From Trichosporon coremiiforme (Eukaryota > Basidiomycota > Tremellomycetes > Trichosporonales > Trichosporonaceae): a stretch of 64,000 bases of DNA. Below, piece by piece: positions 1 to 9,601 of this stretch; the first letter of the stretch is position 1; each line of letters begins with the position of its first letter. The stretch is from positions 1-64,000 of the forward strand of contig BCJJ01000025.1 of NCBI GenBank assembly GCA_039545355.1, in the 5' to 3' direction. The notes under the pieces are model-generated. The model did no database searches, had not been told where the DNA came from, and saw only the letters and a list, made by a program, of their open reading frames with translations. Made by a program: the position numbers and the translations under genes.

Positions 1-17
1 CCCTAACCCCCTAACCT
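1..17. repeat. telomere-type repeat at window start
   Basis: The first bases read as C-rich telomere-strand units (CCCTAA followed by CCCCCTAA). Units of TTAGGG and TTAGGGGG type are known from fungal telomeres, the G-rich 8-mer especially in Tremellomycetes. The run is short, so the sequence either starts just inside the telomere or the array was trimmed in assembly. Confidence 0.7.
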
Positions 18-292
18 AAAATCCAAGCGGCATGACCGTGCCCTTCACCCCCCTGGTGTTTACCGTCGGCGGACTCATGGAGAAGGACACGGCTGCCACC
101 ACGAGACTCTGGAAGTCTCTTCTGCCTTCGGGCACATTCCGTATGCTTCAGGTCAAGCTCTCCCTCATCCTGGTACGAGCCAGAGTGAGGAACTTTGACC
201 TCTAAGCCCCTAACCAAACATTGTCGGAACACTCCCCATCCTAAATCTCTCCACCTCTGTACCGATATACAAGCAGATAGACGTGTTATGCA

Positions 293-316
293 CCCCCTAA
301 CCCTAACCCTAACCCC
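293..316. repeat. interstitial telomere-type repeat
   Basis: About four CCCTAA-type units (first one with five Cs) sit 280 bp inside the first telomeric scrap, in the same orientation. This suggests telomere addition or recombination inside the subtelomere. Confidence 0.75.
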
Positions 317-740
317 GAGCCGGAGACGCGCTGCTTGTTACAGAGCCCCTTGTAACCCCCAAAGGAGATGAGGAGGAGGGTATCGGGTAGACTCTGATTC
401 ACCGGGTAGACCTGTGACTCTTAATCTGTTGAGTTGCACTGGTATGGAGAAGAACTAGAAAGGAGAACATGCATCGACTGACCGACGTCTCTGGCTACTT
501 AAGTACTAGTGAGAGTGAGCCATGGCCCTGTCCCGGTGGCCCGCCGGGGGCCGCCGGGGGCCGTCCGTGCTCAACGTTACGTTGGTAACGAGGGGCCATT
601 GTTTGATGGAGAACAAGCCGCTCCCGCGAGCTAGAGCTTATTCTCAACAGAACCCCTTGTAACCCCTTGTAACCCAGTAGTCTCGTTCTCTGCATACTCT
701 TTATACACCGTCACAACAAGATGTCCACTATCTATGCCAC

Positions 741-2455
741 TCATATCTGCACAATCATCTGCCACGAGTGCTTGCGAACTCGATGCTTGCGGCCGTTCCA
801 CTCCTCGGCTGAGTACCGTGTAACTGTCGGCGTAACGATTTCGTTGTCGAACGTGTTCACGGCGGACAGGTCATCGCAGTATAGCTCGGTGACTTCTACG
901 GGACCATTCATGCGAATCTCGGCTTCCCAGTCAACCTCGGGGTGCCTGTTCAGGACCGACAGGCGTGCTCGGCCGTCGTCATACACAGCGACCAGGTCGA
1001 TGTACGCCGGTTTCAACAGCTGCTGCACGAATGCGGGGTATGATGGACCGTCATAGACGTCCGGGAAGGTTGGGGTCTGTAGAAGCTTGCCCGTCATGTG
1101 CTGCGCGAAGAGCTTGAGCCTGTTGTTAGCGCGCTCATTCTTCTGCAACTCACGGCCAGAAGATGGTCTGTCGCAGTATTCCGGTCGGACTCGTCATTAT
1201 GGGGGCAATGACGTTCACGCTTTGCGCGAGACACGCGATCTCCATGACGGCGTGATTGCGCACGAGCACGTTCAGCCACGCTGCCACACCGAGCATGTCG
1301 GTGTAGTCGTACCGCTGCTCAAGGCAGGGACCGGCCTTGGTCGTGTCCCAGACGTTCCACTCGTCGAAGGCGATCTTGACGCGGCGCGCTGGGATGCCAC
1401 GCATCGTGTTGTCGATATTGGCGAGATCGACGAGCGCCGCGGCAATCTGAATGCCGCGCTCGGCTGCAGCGGGGCCGAAGACGTTGTTCTCGTAGGCATT
1501 TTCCGGTTCACTGCCGAGCATCGTGTAGAAATGGATACTGTGGTGGTCCACGAAAGGCACAAGCGATTGCAGCACCTCCCGGTCCCAGTCTGACCAGCCC
1601 GTTTCACCACACGACACAAGCTCAATGTTCGGGTCCACAAGCTTCAAGGCGTGAGCCCACTTGCGAGCGGTCGTCGCGTACTCCGTCGCCGTCATGTTAC
1701 CGACCTGCCAGGGTCCCCACACTATTGTCAGCTAAGTCGGTGCGGAGACTCACTCTCGTTGCCGAGGCCCCAGTACTTGACAGCGTGAGGTTCGTCCTTG
1801 CCAGTGTGTTTGCGTCGAAGGTTTGCCCAGTACGTCTTGCCCGTGCCGTTGCAGTACTCTAACCAGGCCAGCCTGACATCAGCAACACCCTGAGAGCTAC
1901 TCACGCTTCCTCTAGGGTACCCGTGCCCATGTTCAGGCAGATGTACGGCTCCCACTTGTTCGCACGGCACATGCGCATATACTCGTTGGTGCCGAAAGCG
2001 TTCGTCTCGGGCTCGCCGAGCCAAGCCAGCTCCATGCGGTGGGGTCGATTGGCGATGGGCCCGACGCCGTCCTGCCAGTGGTAGTTTGAGACGTAGTTGC
2101 CGCCAGGCCATCGCATCATTGGAATACGCAAGTCCTCCGTGAGAATACGCTGCACATCGGAGCGCCAGGCTAGCTCTCCTGCTGTGGCTTCGGTGCCATC
2201 ATCCTGCGGAATGAGAAGGTCGGCAGGCGAAGGATCGCTCGGGTTGTCGAGGAGGCCACCGTAGATGCAGCGGCCAAGGTGCTCGATGAAGCCGGAGTAG
2301 AGCTTGTCCGAGATCGGGCCGGCGGCGGGATCAGCCTCGAGGGCCGGGTCGATGACGACAGGGGTTGAGCGCAGAGTCGCCGGATGCTCAGGCTTGTTCT
2401 TCACGTTGAGAGGACGCTTTTGCAGCTCAGCCTGGTGGATAGTCGAGAGGTTCAT
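741..2455 (-). CDS. alpha-L-arabinofuranosidase, GH51
   Basis: Releases terminal arabinofuranosyl residues from arabinoxylan or arabinan oligomers; a retaining GH51 enzyme. Four exons (2455-1905, 1872-1754, 1721-1154, 1119-741) joined by introns of 32, 32 and 34 nt give 538 residues, normal for intracellular GH51. The first splice joins GTLEEA to LAWLEYCNG, the second forms GLGNEMWGPWQVG, whose Glu (about residue 223) is the acid/base, and the FDEWNVW motif carries the nucleophile (about residue 344). No signal peptide is visible, so it probably acts in the cytosol on imported oligosaccharides. The start chosen is the ATG of MNLSTIHQ; an upstream in-frame Met is possible. It is divergent from a sugar transporter, which fits joint use of arabinose-containing sugars. 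Family assignment is firm; substrate preference is inferred. Confidence 0.9.
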
Positions 2456-2943
2456 GTTGCGTGTGGGTCTATGGAGCACATGACTGAAGACAGCCGCGCT
2501 TTAAGGCTCGTGATCACGGAATTCGCCGCATTGACACCCGATCAGCCGCTTTATCGCGGTTAAGCACCGGCTGTCACCGGGCCGTTTACGCATCGGCATT
2601 CATGACCAAGCCACAAACTAGTGGAGTGGGCAAAAAACGAACAACCGCGAGGTAACCGATTAACCGCTTCGCCGCCGCGGATATACTGGCCCTCGCTGGG
2701 TCCACTGAGGACGTCTTTACCTCTGGGCCCCATTGTTGCCCCGGAAATTACAGAAGTTGCCCCGGAGACGGCCGAGAATGCTACTGCGGACCTGCTCATA
2801 GGGGGGTGGCGTTCCGCGATCGTCTCTTAATAATCGTTACCGGACTGACAGCCGCTGCGTATCCGTTCTGGCCATGCTCTCGAGCGGGGCCCAGACATTT
2901 AAGGCAGCGAGATAGCGGAGCAACATGTTGCCCAACCAACACC
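2456..2943. promoter_or_regulatory. divergent promoter, arabinofuranosidase / sugar transporter
   Basis: 488 bp separate the two divergent starts and must hold both promoters. I see no gene and no clear operator; CCGGTNACC-like and GCGATCG-type words occur but I cannot assign them. Confidence 0.4.
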
Positions 2944-4552
2944 ATGCCCCTCTCACCCAAGGCCTACACCCTCCTCTGCGGGTGCTTCGCGGCACTCGGA
3001 AGTATTCTCTTCGGATATGTGAGTTACCTGACGAGTCAAGCTGACGGCAGGATCTCGGCGTAATCGGTGGCGTACTGGAGTGTCCTGACTTCCTCCGGGT
3101 CACGAAGTTGACGGGGCAAGACAGCTCGACGCAGAACTACATCGGGTTCATCACGTCCTCACTCCTCCTCGGCGCCTTCGTCGGATGCATCCCCGCTAGT
3201 CTCATCGCGGACATGTTCTCGCGTCGCGTCGCCATCACCGTCGGCGCCGTCACCTTCTTGCTGGGTGGAGCGCTGCAGACCGGTGCGACCAACAAGGAGT
3301 TCGTGATGGCCGGTCGCTTCTTCGCGGGAATGTCCATCGGCCAGCTTGCCCTGCTTGTGCCCCTCTACCAGTCGGAGATCGCTCACCCGTCGATCCGTGG
3401 CCGGCTCACGACTCTGCAGCAGTTTTTCCTCGGCATCGGTGCGTTGACGGCGGCGTGGATCAACTACGGCATGATCCACAGCCACCTCGGCACTGCTCTG
3501 CAGTGGCGCTTCCCGCTCGGCTTCCAGATGGCGCCGGCCGTGCCGCTGCTGTTCGTGACGCTGATCCTGCCCGAGTCGCCGCGTTGGCTCATGCTGAAGG
3601 GGCGCGAGGACGAGGCGCTCCTTACGCTCGCCAAGCTCCACGCTCGTGGTGACACGAGCGACCCCTTCGTTCTCGGCGAATTTCACGAGATGCAGGCCAA
3701 GATTCGCGAGGAGGCGCAGATCGACCAAGGTTGGGGCCAGATCTTCCACAATCCGCAGAACTTCCGTCGCGTCATGCTCGGCGTCATCCTCCAGTTCAGC
3801 GTGCAGATGACGGGCGTCTCATTCCTGCAGTACTACGCTCCGCGTATCTTCGCCAAGGTTGGCTTCTCGACGGAGACGACGCTGCTGCTCGGTGCCGCCG
3901 GAGGGTTCCCGAACATGGCGTCCCAGTTCGCCGTCCTCATGCTCGTCGACAAACTCGGCCGCCGCCGGCCTCTCATTGTGTGCAACGCCATCTCGGGCTT
4001 CCTGTACATCTTCATCCTTTGGATCACATACAAGTTCACGGTCGACGACTCGGGCACGGCGACGATGGGTCGCGCCTTTGTCGCCCTCACTTGGATCTGG
4101 AACATCTTCTTCTCCTGGATCGGCTCGCTCTCGTGGGCGTACCCCGTCGAGATTATGAACTCGGCCATTCGCGCGAAGGCGGTCGCGTTGACGTCGATGG
4201 CGTGCTGGATCGCCAACTTTATGATTGTGAGTGGCTTACAAGATAGAGCTGACATCAGGGCCAAGTCAGTCCGATTGCCTTCGCCAAGTGCGGCTGGAAG
4301 TACTATATCCTCTTCGTCGTGTGCGGCTTCACGAACGCGTTCACCATGTGGGCGCTCTTCCCCGAGACCAAGGGCCGCACCCTTGAGGAGATGGACGACT
4401 ACTTCGCCAGCACAAACTGGTTCGTGCCCCTTGCCAAGACAAAGCACCTTGACTCGCGGGCGCGCGAGCGTGAGTTGGCGCAGAAGGAGAACGAGATCGA
4501 GTTCCCGGAGAAGGAAGACAGAAAGGCTTCGGTGGAGCATCTGGAGGTGTAA
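2944..4552 (+). CDS. MFS sugar transporter (SP family)
   Basis: Proton-coupled or facilitative sugar uptake at the plasma membrane. Exons 2944-3018, 3051-4226 and 4259-4552 (two 32-nt introns) give 514 residues and about twelve membrane spans. The first splice reconstitutes the classic TM1 motif FGYDLGVIGG; PESPRWL follows TM6 and PETKGRTLEEMD closes TM12, both hallmarks of fungal hexose/lactose permeases. The C-terminal tail is charged and cytosolic. It is divergent from the GH51 gene. The last 122 bp of its coding region are copied at 9305-9426. Family is certain; the sugar is unknown, with pentoses or arabinosides suggested only by the neighbour. Confidence 0.93.
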
Positions 4553-4727
4553 ATAGTTCAGCAGTAAGAAGAATAATTAATGAATTGCATGAAGGTACAA
4601 ACTCGACGTAAACTTCTCATCCCATCAATACAACTAGAGCCTAGCTTTGGGCTCGAACGCGGGCTTGCCGCCCTGTGCCTCCCATTGCTTGACGACGACG
4701 TCCTTGACCTCGTCCTTGAGGACCTTG
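4431..4727. repeat. 297-bp direct repeat, left copy
   Basis: Covers the last codons of the sugar transporter, its 3' flank, and the last 31 codons (minus strand) of an AMP-dependent ligase. It aligns without gaps to 9305-9601 with about 19 mismatches by eye, mostly in the coding part; about 110 bp of the shared 3' flank are identical. Here the transporter tail is the real one and the ligase tail is an orphan. Confidence 0.92.
4634..4727 (-). pseudogene. orphan 3' tail of AMP-dependent ligase
   Basis: Encodes on the minus strand the final residues of the ligase at 9508-11318 (ending KPAFEPKARL) and then breaks off abruptly at 4728. It is part of the left direct repeat and has no start or body, so it is a duplication relic. 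Confidence 0.85.
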
Positions 4728-5149
4728 GACCGACAGCATGTCCGCCACACAAATGCGAACAGCGGGTAACTGACGCTCGTACAAGAACATGCGCTCCTTC
4801 CTGGTGGGGTCGGAGGCCTCAGCGAGATCGCACAATTTGGCCTCCACCATGGTCACCATGTCGGGAAGGTCCTCTGCACGGAGCTCGTGAATGAGGGCAT
4901 TGATGACGGCGAGGTGGTCTTCAAGTGTCTGCCACCGGCCTGTGGAACCCGATGCCCGAGAGATAGTGCCAAAGTAGCGCATCGGGGATGGTTCCGCCTG
5001 GCATTGGGTCCTGTTGGATTGACTCTTCCTGTTCAAAAAAGGTAGGCAGACTAGGCCGTGACTTGCCAAGCCGGACGGCCGTACTAAAGCTGCGGGCGAG
5101 CATCATGATGAATGGGTGGCAACAACTACATCCTATTAAATGACCGTCC
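4728..5149. other. unassigned stretch inside the inserted cassette
   Basis: A minus-strand open stretch of about 85 codons (4737-4995, with words such as LEDHLAVINALIHELRAEDL) looks protein-like but has no start and no family I recognise. It may be the end of a broken gene carried with the cassette. Nothing else is supported. Confidence 0.3.
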
Positions 5150-5335
5150 CTACGACGAGTGCACACACAGGGGTGTGCCGTCAATCTTGCGTGTGAACAC
5201 CTACTTGCCAGTGATGACCCTTTGACCATTGCAAGGGATAACCTCCCACACTTGATAATGGGACATGTTGTCGAGCTCGGTCTTGCACGCAGCCTCCCAG
5301 ATCGGCCAATCAGGTGACTGTCGAGCTTGCTGGTA
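5150..5335 (-). pseudogene. degraded Ty1/copia reverse transcriptase fragment
   Basis: Minus-strand translation gives the opening of a copia reverse transcriptase: ARQSPDWPIWEAACKTEL, then QVWEVIP, then GK-stop-VFTRKIDG where family members have the Lys-Trp-Val-Phe-Lys block. A nonsense codon replaces the Trp and no other retroelement domain or LTR is seen. It is a dead scrap. Confidence 0.65.
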
Positions 5336-5554
5336 GGTTTTGGGCAAGAGCAGCAAAGTGGCAGCAAGTGCCACCAGTTGGCGAAGGGGGATGACCGTGC
5401 GTGGAGCAAGAGTGGCAGTGGCAGAGTACTTGACAGGACGAGAGGCCCCCATCAAGCCTCCATAGTTTGACCGTATAAAGCCACCAGATACAATGATATG
5501 CACCCAAAACCCAAGTCCTGAATATTTACATGCAAAAATACACATTCAATGCCA

Positions 5555-6919
5555 TTATGGGTGAAGTTTACATCCAACGCAGGGAGCGGCCGGCTCATGG
5601 CTCTGATATAATTCGGTGTTATTCTTCCCCGACACGTTCAAGAACCCAACACCACCCTTGTCCATCCGGAAGATTGCGTGGTCGACGATGGCGTACGTAC
5701 CCGGAACAGACATAACCATGTCCACGATAGTTGAGCCACCAGGCGGGACGCTGATGGTGCCAACACTCAGACTGGGGTTAACGATGACCGAGCCATCAGG
5801 CCAGACGCGCTGGAAGATGCTGCCAATGATGTGGAACGAACTGGTCAGGTTGGGGCCAGCGTTCCCGAAGAAAACACGGACGGTCTCGCCAACGTTCGCC
5901 TTGAGTGGCTTGTCCCGGGTCATGGCGCTCTCGCTTCCATTGAAGACCACAACCTGGGGGTCCTCCCGCATGGCGTTGGCGTACGAGAACTCGACTTGCG
6001 ATGAGAGACGACCGCCATCCTCCTCGTCCACCTCAGGAGGCTCGTGGTAGAACTCGCTCTGCATAACATAGTACTCCTTGTCGACCGTGGGCAGGGCGTC
6101 CTTCTCGGCCTGGACGTACAGCAAACCGTACATGCCGTTAGCGATGTGGACGGGTACCGGGGCAGCGGCGCAGTGGTAGATGTACAGGCCAGGGTGCAGG
6201 AGGCGGAAGCGGCCAACTTTGGTCTCGTTCTCCTCAGCCGATGTCAGCGCGGCACCGCCACCGGGCCCGGTGAAAGCGTGGCAGTCAATGTTGTGCGGGT
6301 TACCGGTCTTATCTTTGTTGGTGAGAGCCAACTCGACAACATCGCCCACCCGGGCACGGATGAAAGGACCCGGGATTGTACCATTGAAGCTCCACCTTTC
6401 GTATTTGAATTGGTTCGTGAGCTGGCCCACTTTCACCAAAGTCGTCAGTGGCACATGGAGCAAGACCGGATAGTCACGTGTGATGGGTGGAGGGACCTCC
6501 GGAGCGGTCGTCAGGTGTGCCTCTTCTCGGCGTAGCTTCGCCATCTCCACCAGCTCATCCTCCCTCAGGGGGTAGATCCGGTTGGCCGCGCTCCACTCTC
6601 CTTTCCTCGTCACCGAGAAGCCATTCTGCGTGTCCTGCAGGTGAATGACTAGATGGGTATCCGATTTCAGATAGAGGAAGGAGCCGAGGAGAAGGCCACT
6701 GGCGGTGAGGGCGGCGCCAAGAGTGAAAGCCCAGCGAGGGGTTCTGCTGGAACGTGTGGGGGCCCCATTGGGGGCCCCATTGGCGACTCCACGGGCTGGA
6801 ATCCACCAGGAGCGATGTAATAATCTGGGAGACGGCCGTACAGGCGTGAAGAATGTTCGGCTGTTGGTGAAGAATGCTCGGCTGTTGGTGAAAAGTCGCC
6901 TGGATGCGTTTGCCGCCAT
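5555..6919 (-). CDS. nirK: copper nitrite reductase, mitochondrial
   Basis: Reduces nitrite to nitric oxide, the first gas-forming step of fungal denitrification, in mitochondria. The intronless 454-residue frame starts at MAANASRR, with a basic Ser/Arg-rich presequence (about residues 1-60) and a membrane-like segment (65-84). All copper ligands of two-cupredoxin NirK are present: type 1 His209, Cys250, His258 and Met263; type 2 His214, His249 and His414; catalytic Asp212 and His363. An open frame extends upstream to 7204 but is poly-Ser encoded by a microsatellite and is unlikely to be translated. The flavohemoglobin gene lies divergently upstream and could remove the NO produced. The gene lies between two direct repeats, suggesting insertion. 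Identification is strong; activity is inferred. Confidence 0.95.
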   Translation of the reverse strand: MAANASRRLFTNSRAFFTNSRTFFTPVRPSPRLLHRSWWIPARGVANGAPNGAPTRSSRTPRWAFTLGAALTASGLLLGSFLYLKSDTHLVIHLQDTQNGFSVTRKGEWSAANRIYPLREDELVEMAKLRREEAHLTTAPEVPPPITRDYPVLLHVPLTTLVKVGQLTNQFKYERWSFNGTIPGPFIRARVGDVVELALTNKDKTGNPHNIDCHAFTGPGGGAALTSAEENETKVGRFRLLHPGLYIYHCAAAPVPVHIANGMYGLLYVQAEKDALPTVDKEYYVMQSEFYHEPPEVDEEDGGRLSSQVEFSYANAMREDPQVVVFNGSESAMTRDKPLKANVGETVRVFFGNAGPNLTSSFHIIGSIFQRVWPDGSVIVNPSLSVGTISVPPGGSTIVDMVMSVPGTYAIVDHAIFRMDKGGVGFLNVSGKNNTELYQSHEPAAPCVGCKLHP

Positions 6920-7157
6920 TCTATGTGTGTGCGGCGTATGTAGGTGCTCCTTGGGGGGGGTTGTACAATTAGAAATGAATACTAGCAAACTCGCAAAGGT
7001 GCGGTGCAGTCCCAGGGGAGAAGGACGTTTATATTGTCCAAGCATGCAGTACAGATGGAGGGTGGCACATTGAAAAATGCGAATACGTCGACACCCAAAC
7101 ATTCCTCGAGGACATAATCGACAACCCACATGCATGGGCCTCACAGTAAGAAACGAT

Positions 7158-7192
<35 letters not shown>

Positions 7193-8013
7193 TGACGTAC
7201 TCAACCTTGAGCAGCTGCCTCCCTTTGAAGGAGCTAGTTCTTACGCAATGGTGTAACGTACGAATCATGCATTAAAAGCCCCAAGCACAGACGCGCGGAA
7301 TGTCGGAACAGCGCTCAATAGTTGATTGATTCCAATCCATTCACTTTACAGGATTCACGACTGGCCTTCATGTTCCGGCTATTCCACAGTGTTCCTAACT
7401 CTTGACATTCCATCCTTGAACCTTCGCTTGTTTGGTCACACGACCGACCACCCGGCGGGTTCTCATCCTTCAGCTTCACACCCCATCCAACACGTCTCAG
7501 CAGCTTCCAACACGCTTGCCCTCCCGAGCCAACCGACCGCCTTCATTCGAGACCCATCTCGCATCCGGGACCGTGACAACATCCGCTGATTCTGGGCTCC
7601 ATTTTACTTGCCCATCGCCCTCTGTCTTGGGCGGGCTCGCCGGCCCTGCTCTGCTCCATACAATAGCAACTCCTCCAGAACTTGCATGTGCATACCAAGG
7701 CCAGAATGTCAGAGTCATTGGTCTTGGCAGTGCAGCGTATGTCTGTCCGAGGGCGTTGCAGATGAACGTCCGCCGGTTTCATTTAGAATCTCCAGAACCA
7801 TGATCCCGACACGGGATGACGTAGTCGATGTCCGAAACGGAGGAAGTCGGCGTCCTTGAATTGCCGAGCGACACTTGTTCCCGTATCTGTGGAGCTCCTC
7901 TAGCAAAATCACGTGAGCCAGTGGCAGCACTATAAGCGACATGTCATCCGATGTATTACAAGCCAATTTCTTCTCACGGCCTGAGCAACGACACCACGAC
8001 CTCAGAGATCACT
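6920..8013. promoter_or_regulatory. divergent promoter region between nirK and flavohemoglobin
   Basis: This 1.1-kb spacer separates the two divergent NO-metabolism genes. It holds a microsatellite and no convincing gene. A shared control region is plausible but I recognise no binding site in it. Confidence 0.4.
7151..7197. repeat. GATGACGAC microsatellite
   Basis: A 9-bp GAT-GAC-GAC unit is repeated about four to five times. It creates a spurious poly-Ser open frame on the minus strand upstream of nirK. Confidence 0.85.
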
Positions 8014-9297
8014 ATGAGCACGCGCGCTCTTCTTCGCCCCTCACGCATCACTGTGCTCAGCTCGAAGAGCTTACAGCGACAGTTCTCTTCGTCCCGGACT
8101 GTCCTCCTCACCCAGTCTCAAAAGGACATTGTCAAGGCAACCGTGCCAGTTCTCGAGAGCGGCGGTGAAGCGCTCACGACGCATTTCTACCATTTGCTTC
8201 TCGGCAACTATCCCCAGGTCAAGCCTCTCTTCAATAGTGCCCACCAAGGCTCTGGGCGTCAACCCCGTGCGCTCGCCGCCTCCATTCTCGCCTACGCCAG
8301 AAACATCGATGACCTGACTCCTTTGCGCGAGGCCGTGACAAGGATCACCAACAAGCATGTTGCGCTGCAAATCCTCCCAGAACATTACCCGCTTGTCGGC
8401 GAGTCGCTTCTCCGCGCCATTCGTGAGGTTCTTGGCAAAGACGTTGCCACCGACGAGGTCGTTGCTGCATGGGGTGCAGCATATGCGGAACTTGCCGACA
8501 TCCTCATCAAAACGGAAGAATCCATCTACCATCGGCTGGAGACTCTCCCTGGGGGGTGGCGCGGTTCCCGCAAGTTCCGGGTGGCAGACAAGGTGCCTGA
8601 GACTGGCATTATGACTTCATTCTACCTCAAGCCTGTCGATGGCAAGCCGGTTCTCAAGCACGAGGCTGGTCAATACATTGGTCTCCGCGTTAATGCCAAT
8701 GGAGTCGAACAGCGCCGCAACTATTCCCTCTCTGAGTCTGGCAACGGCGAGTACATTCGGATATCCGTCAAGCGCGAACCGGGAGGCGCGGTCTCAAACC
8801 ACCTTCATGATCACGTCAGGATTGGAGACGAGCTCGAGATCTATCCTCCTGCAGGCGAATTTGTTCTCGATGCGTCGCGGGCAAACGAGCCGCTGGTCCT
8901 CATTTCTGCAGGTGCTGGCATCACCCCCACTATCCCCATGCTCAAGGATGCTCTTAGTATCGGCCGCCAGGATATTACATTTATCCACTGCGCTCGCTCT
9001 GAGGATGTGCACGCGTTCCGTCCTCTAATCTCGAGTATCGCTGGGGAGAGTCCCGACAGGGTCAAGGTGTACACCGTCTATGAGACTACAGATCCTCACC
9101 ACTTTGCCAATGCGACTGGTGTGCTCTCGATCGACCAGCTCAAATCGTGGTTGCCGCGCGCGAAAGAGTCGGATATCTACTTTTTGGGACCCAAGCCGTT
9201 CATGAAGGGAGTCAAGTTCTACTTGGCGTCGATGGGGGTGCCGGAAGAGAGAGTCCACTATGAGTTCTTCGGGCCCGCTGAAGACTTGGAGATGTAG
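8014..9297 (+). CDS. flavohemoglobin (nitric oxide dioxygenase)
   Basis: Oxidises NO to nitrate with O2 and NAD(P)H. The 427-residue single-exon protein has a globin domain (about 30-175) with B10 Tyr59 and proximal His115 (NKHVALQI), an FAD-binding domain with RNYSLS (235-240), and an NAD domain with SAGAGITPTIPML (298-310). I chose the Met at 8014 because the residues after it (MSTRALLRPSRITVL...QRQFSSSR) look like a mitochondrial presequence; an in-frame ATG at 7951 is the alternative. Divergent from mitochondrial nirK, it could either detoxify the NO that NirK makes or complete a nitrite-to-nitrate loop. Immediately after its stop comes the orphan transporter tail and the right direct repeat. 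Confidence 0.93.
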   Translation: MSTRALLRPSRITVLSSKSLQRQFSSSRTVLLTQSQKDIVKATVPVLESGGEALTTHFYHLLLGNYPQVKPLFNSAHQGSGRQPRALAASILAYARNIDDLTPLREAVTRITNKHVALQILPEHYPLVGESLLRAIREVLGKDVATDEVVAAWGAAYAELADILIKTEESIYHRLETLPGGWRGSRKFRVADKVPETGIMTSFYLKPVDGKPVLKHEAGQYIGLRVNANGVEQRRNYSLSESGNGEYIRISVKREPGGAVSNHLHDHVRIGDELEIYPPAGEFVLDASRANEPLVLISAGAGITPTIPMLKDALSIGRQDITFIHCARSEDVHAFRPLISSIAGESPDRVKVYTVYETTDPHHFANATGVLSIDQLKSWLPRAKESDIYFLGPKPFMKGVKFYLASMGVPEERVHYEFFGPAEDLEM

Positions 9298-9304
9298 CAA
9301 CGTA

Positions 9305-9426
9305 TTGCCAAGACGAAGCACCTTGACTCGCGGGCACGCGAGCGTGAGCTGGCGCAGAAGGAGAACGAGACCGAATTCCGCGAAAAAGAAGACGGAAAGG
9401 CTTCGGTGGAGCACCTGGAAGTGTAA
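9305..9426 (+). pseudogene. orphan C-terminal tail of MFS sugar transporter
   Basis: Encodes the last 40 residues of the transporter at 2944-4552 (LAKTKHLDSRARERELAQKE and on to the EHLEV stop), starting only 8 bp after the flavohemoglobin stop. Most differences from the source copy are synonymous, with Ile to Thr, Pro to Arg and Arg to Gly exceptions. It has no promoter or body and is a duplication relic. Confidence 0.88.
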
Positions 9427-9601
9427 ATAGTTCAGCAGTAAGAAGAATAATGAATGAATTGTCTGAAGGTACAAACTCGACGTAAACTTCTCATCCCATC
9501 AATACAACTAGAGCCTAGCTTTGGGCTCGAACGCGGGCTTGCCGCCCTGTGCCTCCCATTGCTTGACGACGACGTCTTTGACCTCATTCTTGAGGATCTT
9601 G
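9305..9601. repeat. 297-bp direct repeat, right copy
   Basis: Same-orientation copy of 4431-4727. Here the ligase end is the real gene and the transporter tail (9305-9426) is the orphan. The two copies flank the nirK/flavohemoglobin cassette exactly. Confidence 0.92.

Larger units (their letters stand above)
1..740. other. subtelomeric non-coding stretch
   Basis: I see no convincing gene here. Besides the telomeric units, a CCCCTTGTAACC motif occurs at 346-359 and as a tandem pair at 653-675, and a short G-rich tandem (gccgccggggg) lies near 540-565. Short open frames on both strands lack any recognisable domain. Confidence 0.5.

Noticed and set aside
6920..7204. N-terminal extension of nirK with a poly-Ser start
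   Set aside because: The extension is encoded by a microsatellite and leader; the Met at 6919 begins a proper mitochondrial presequence.
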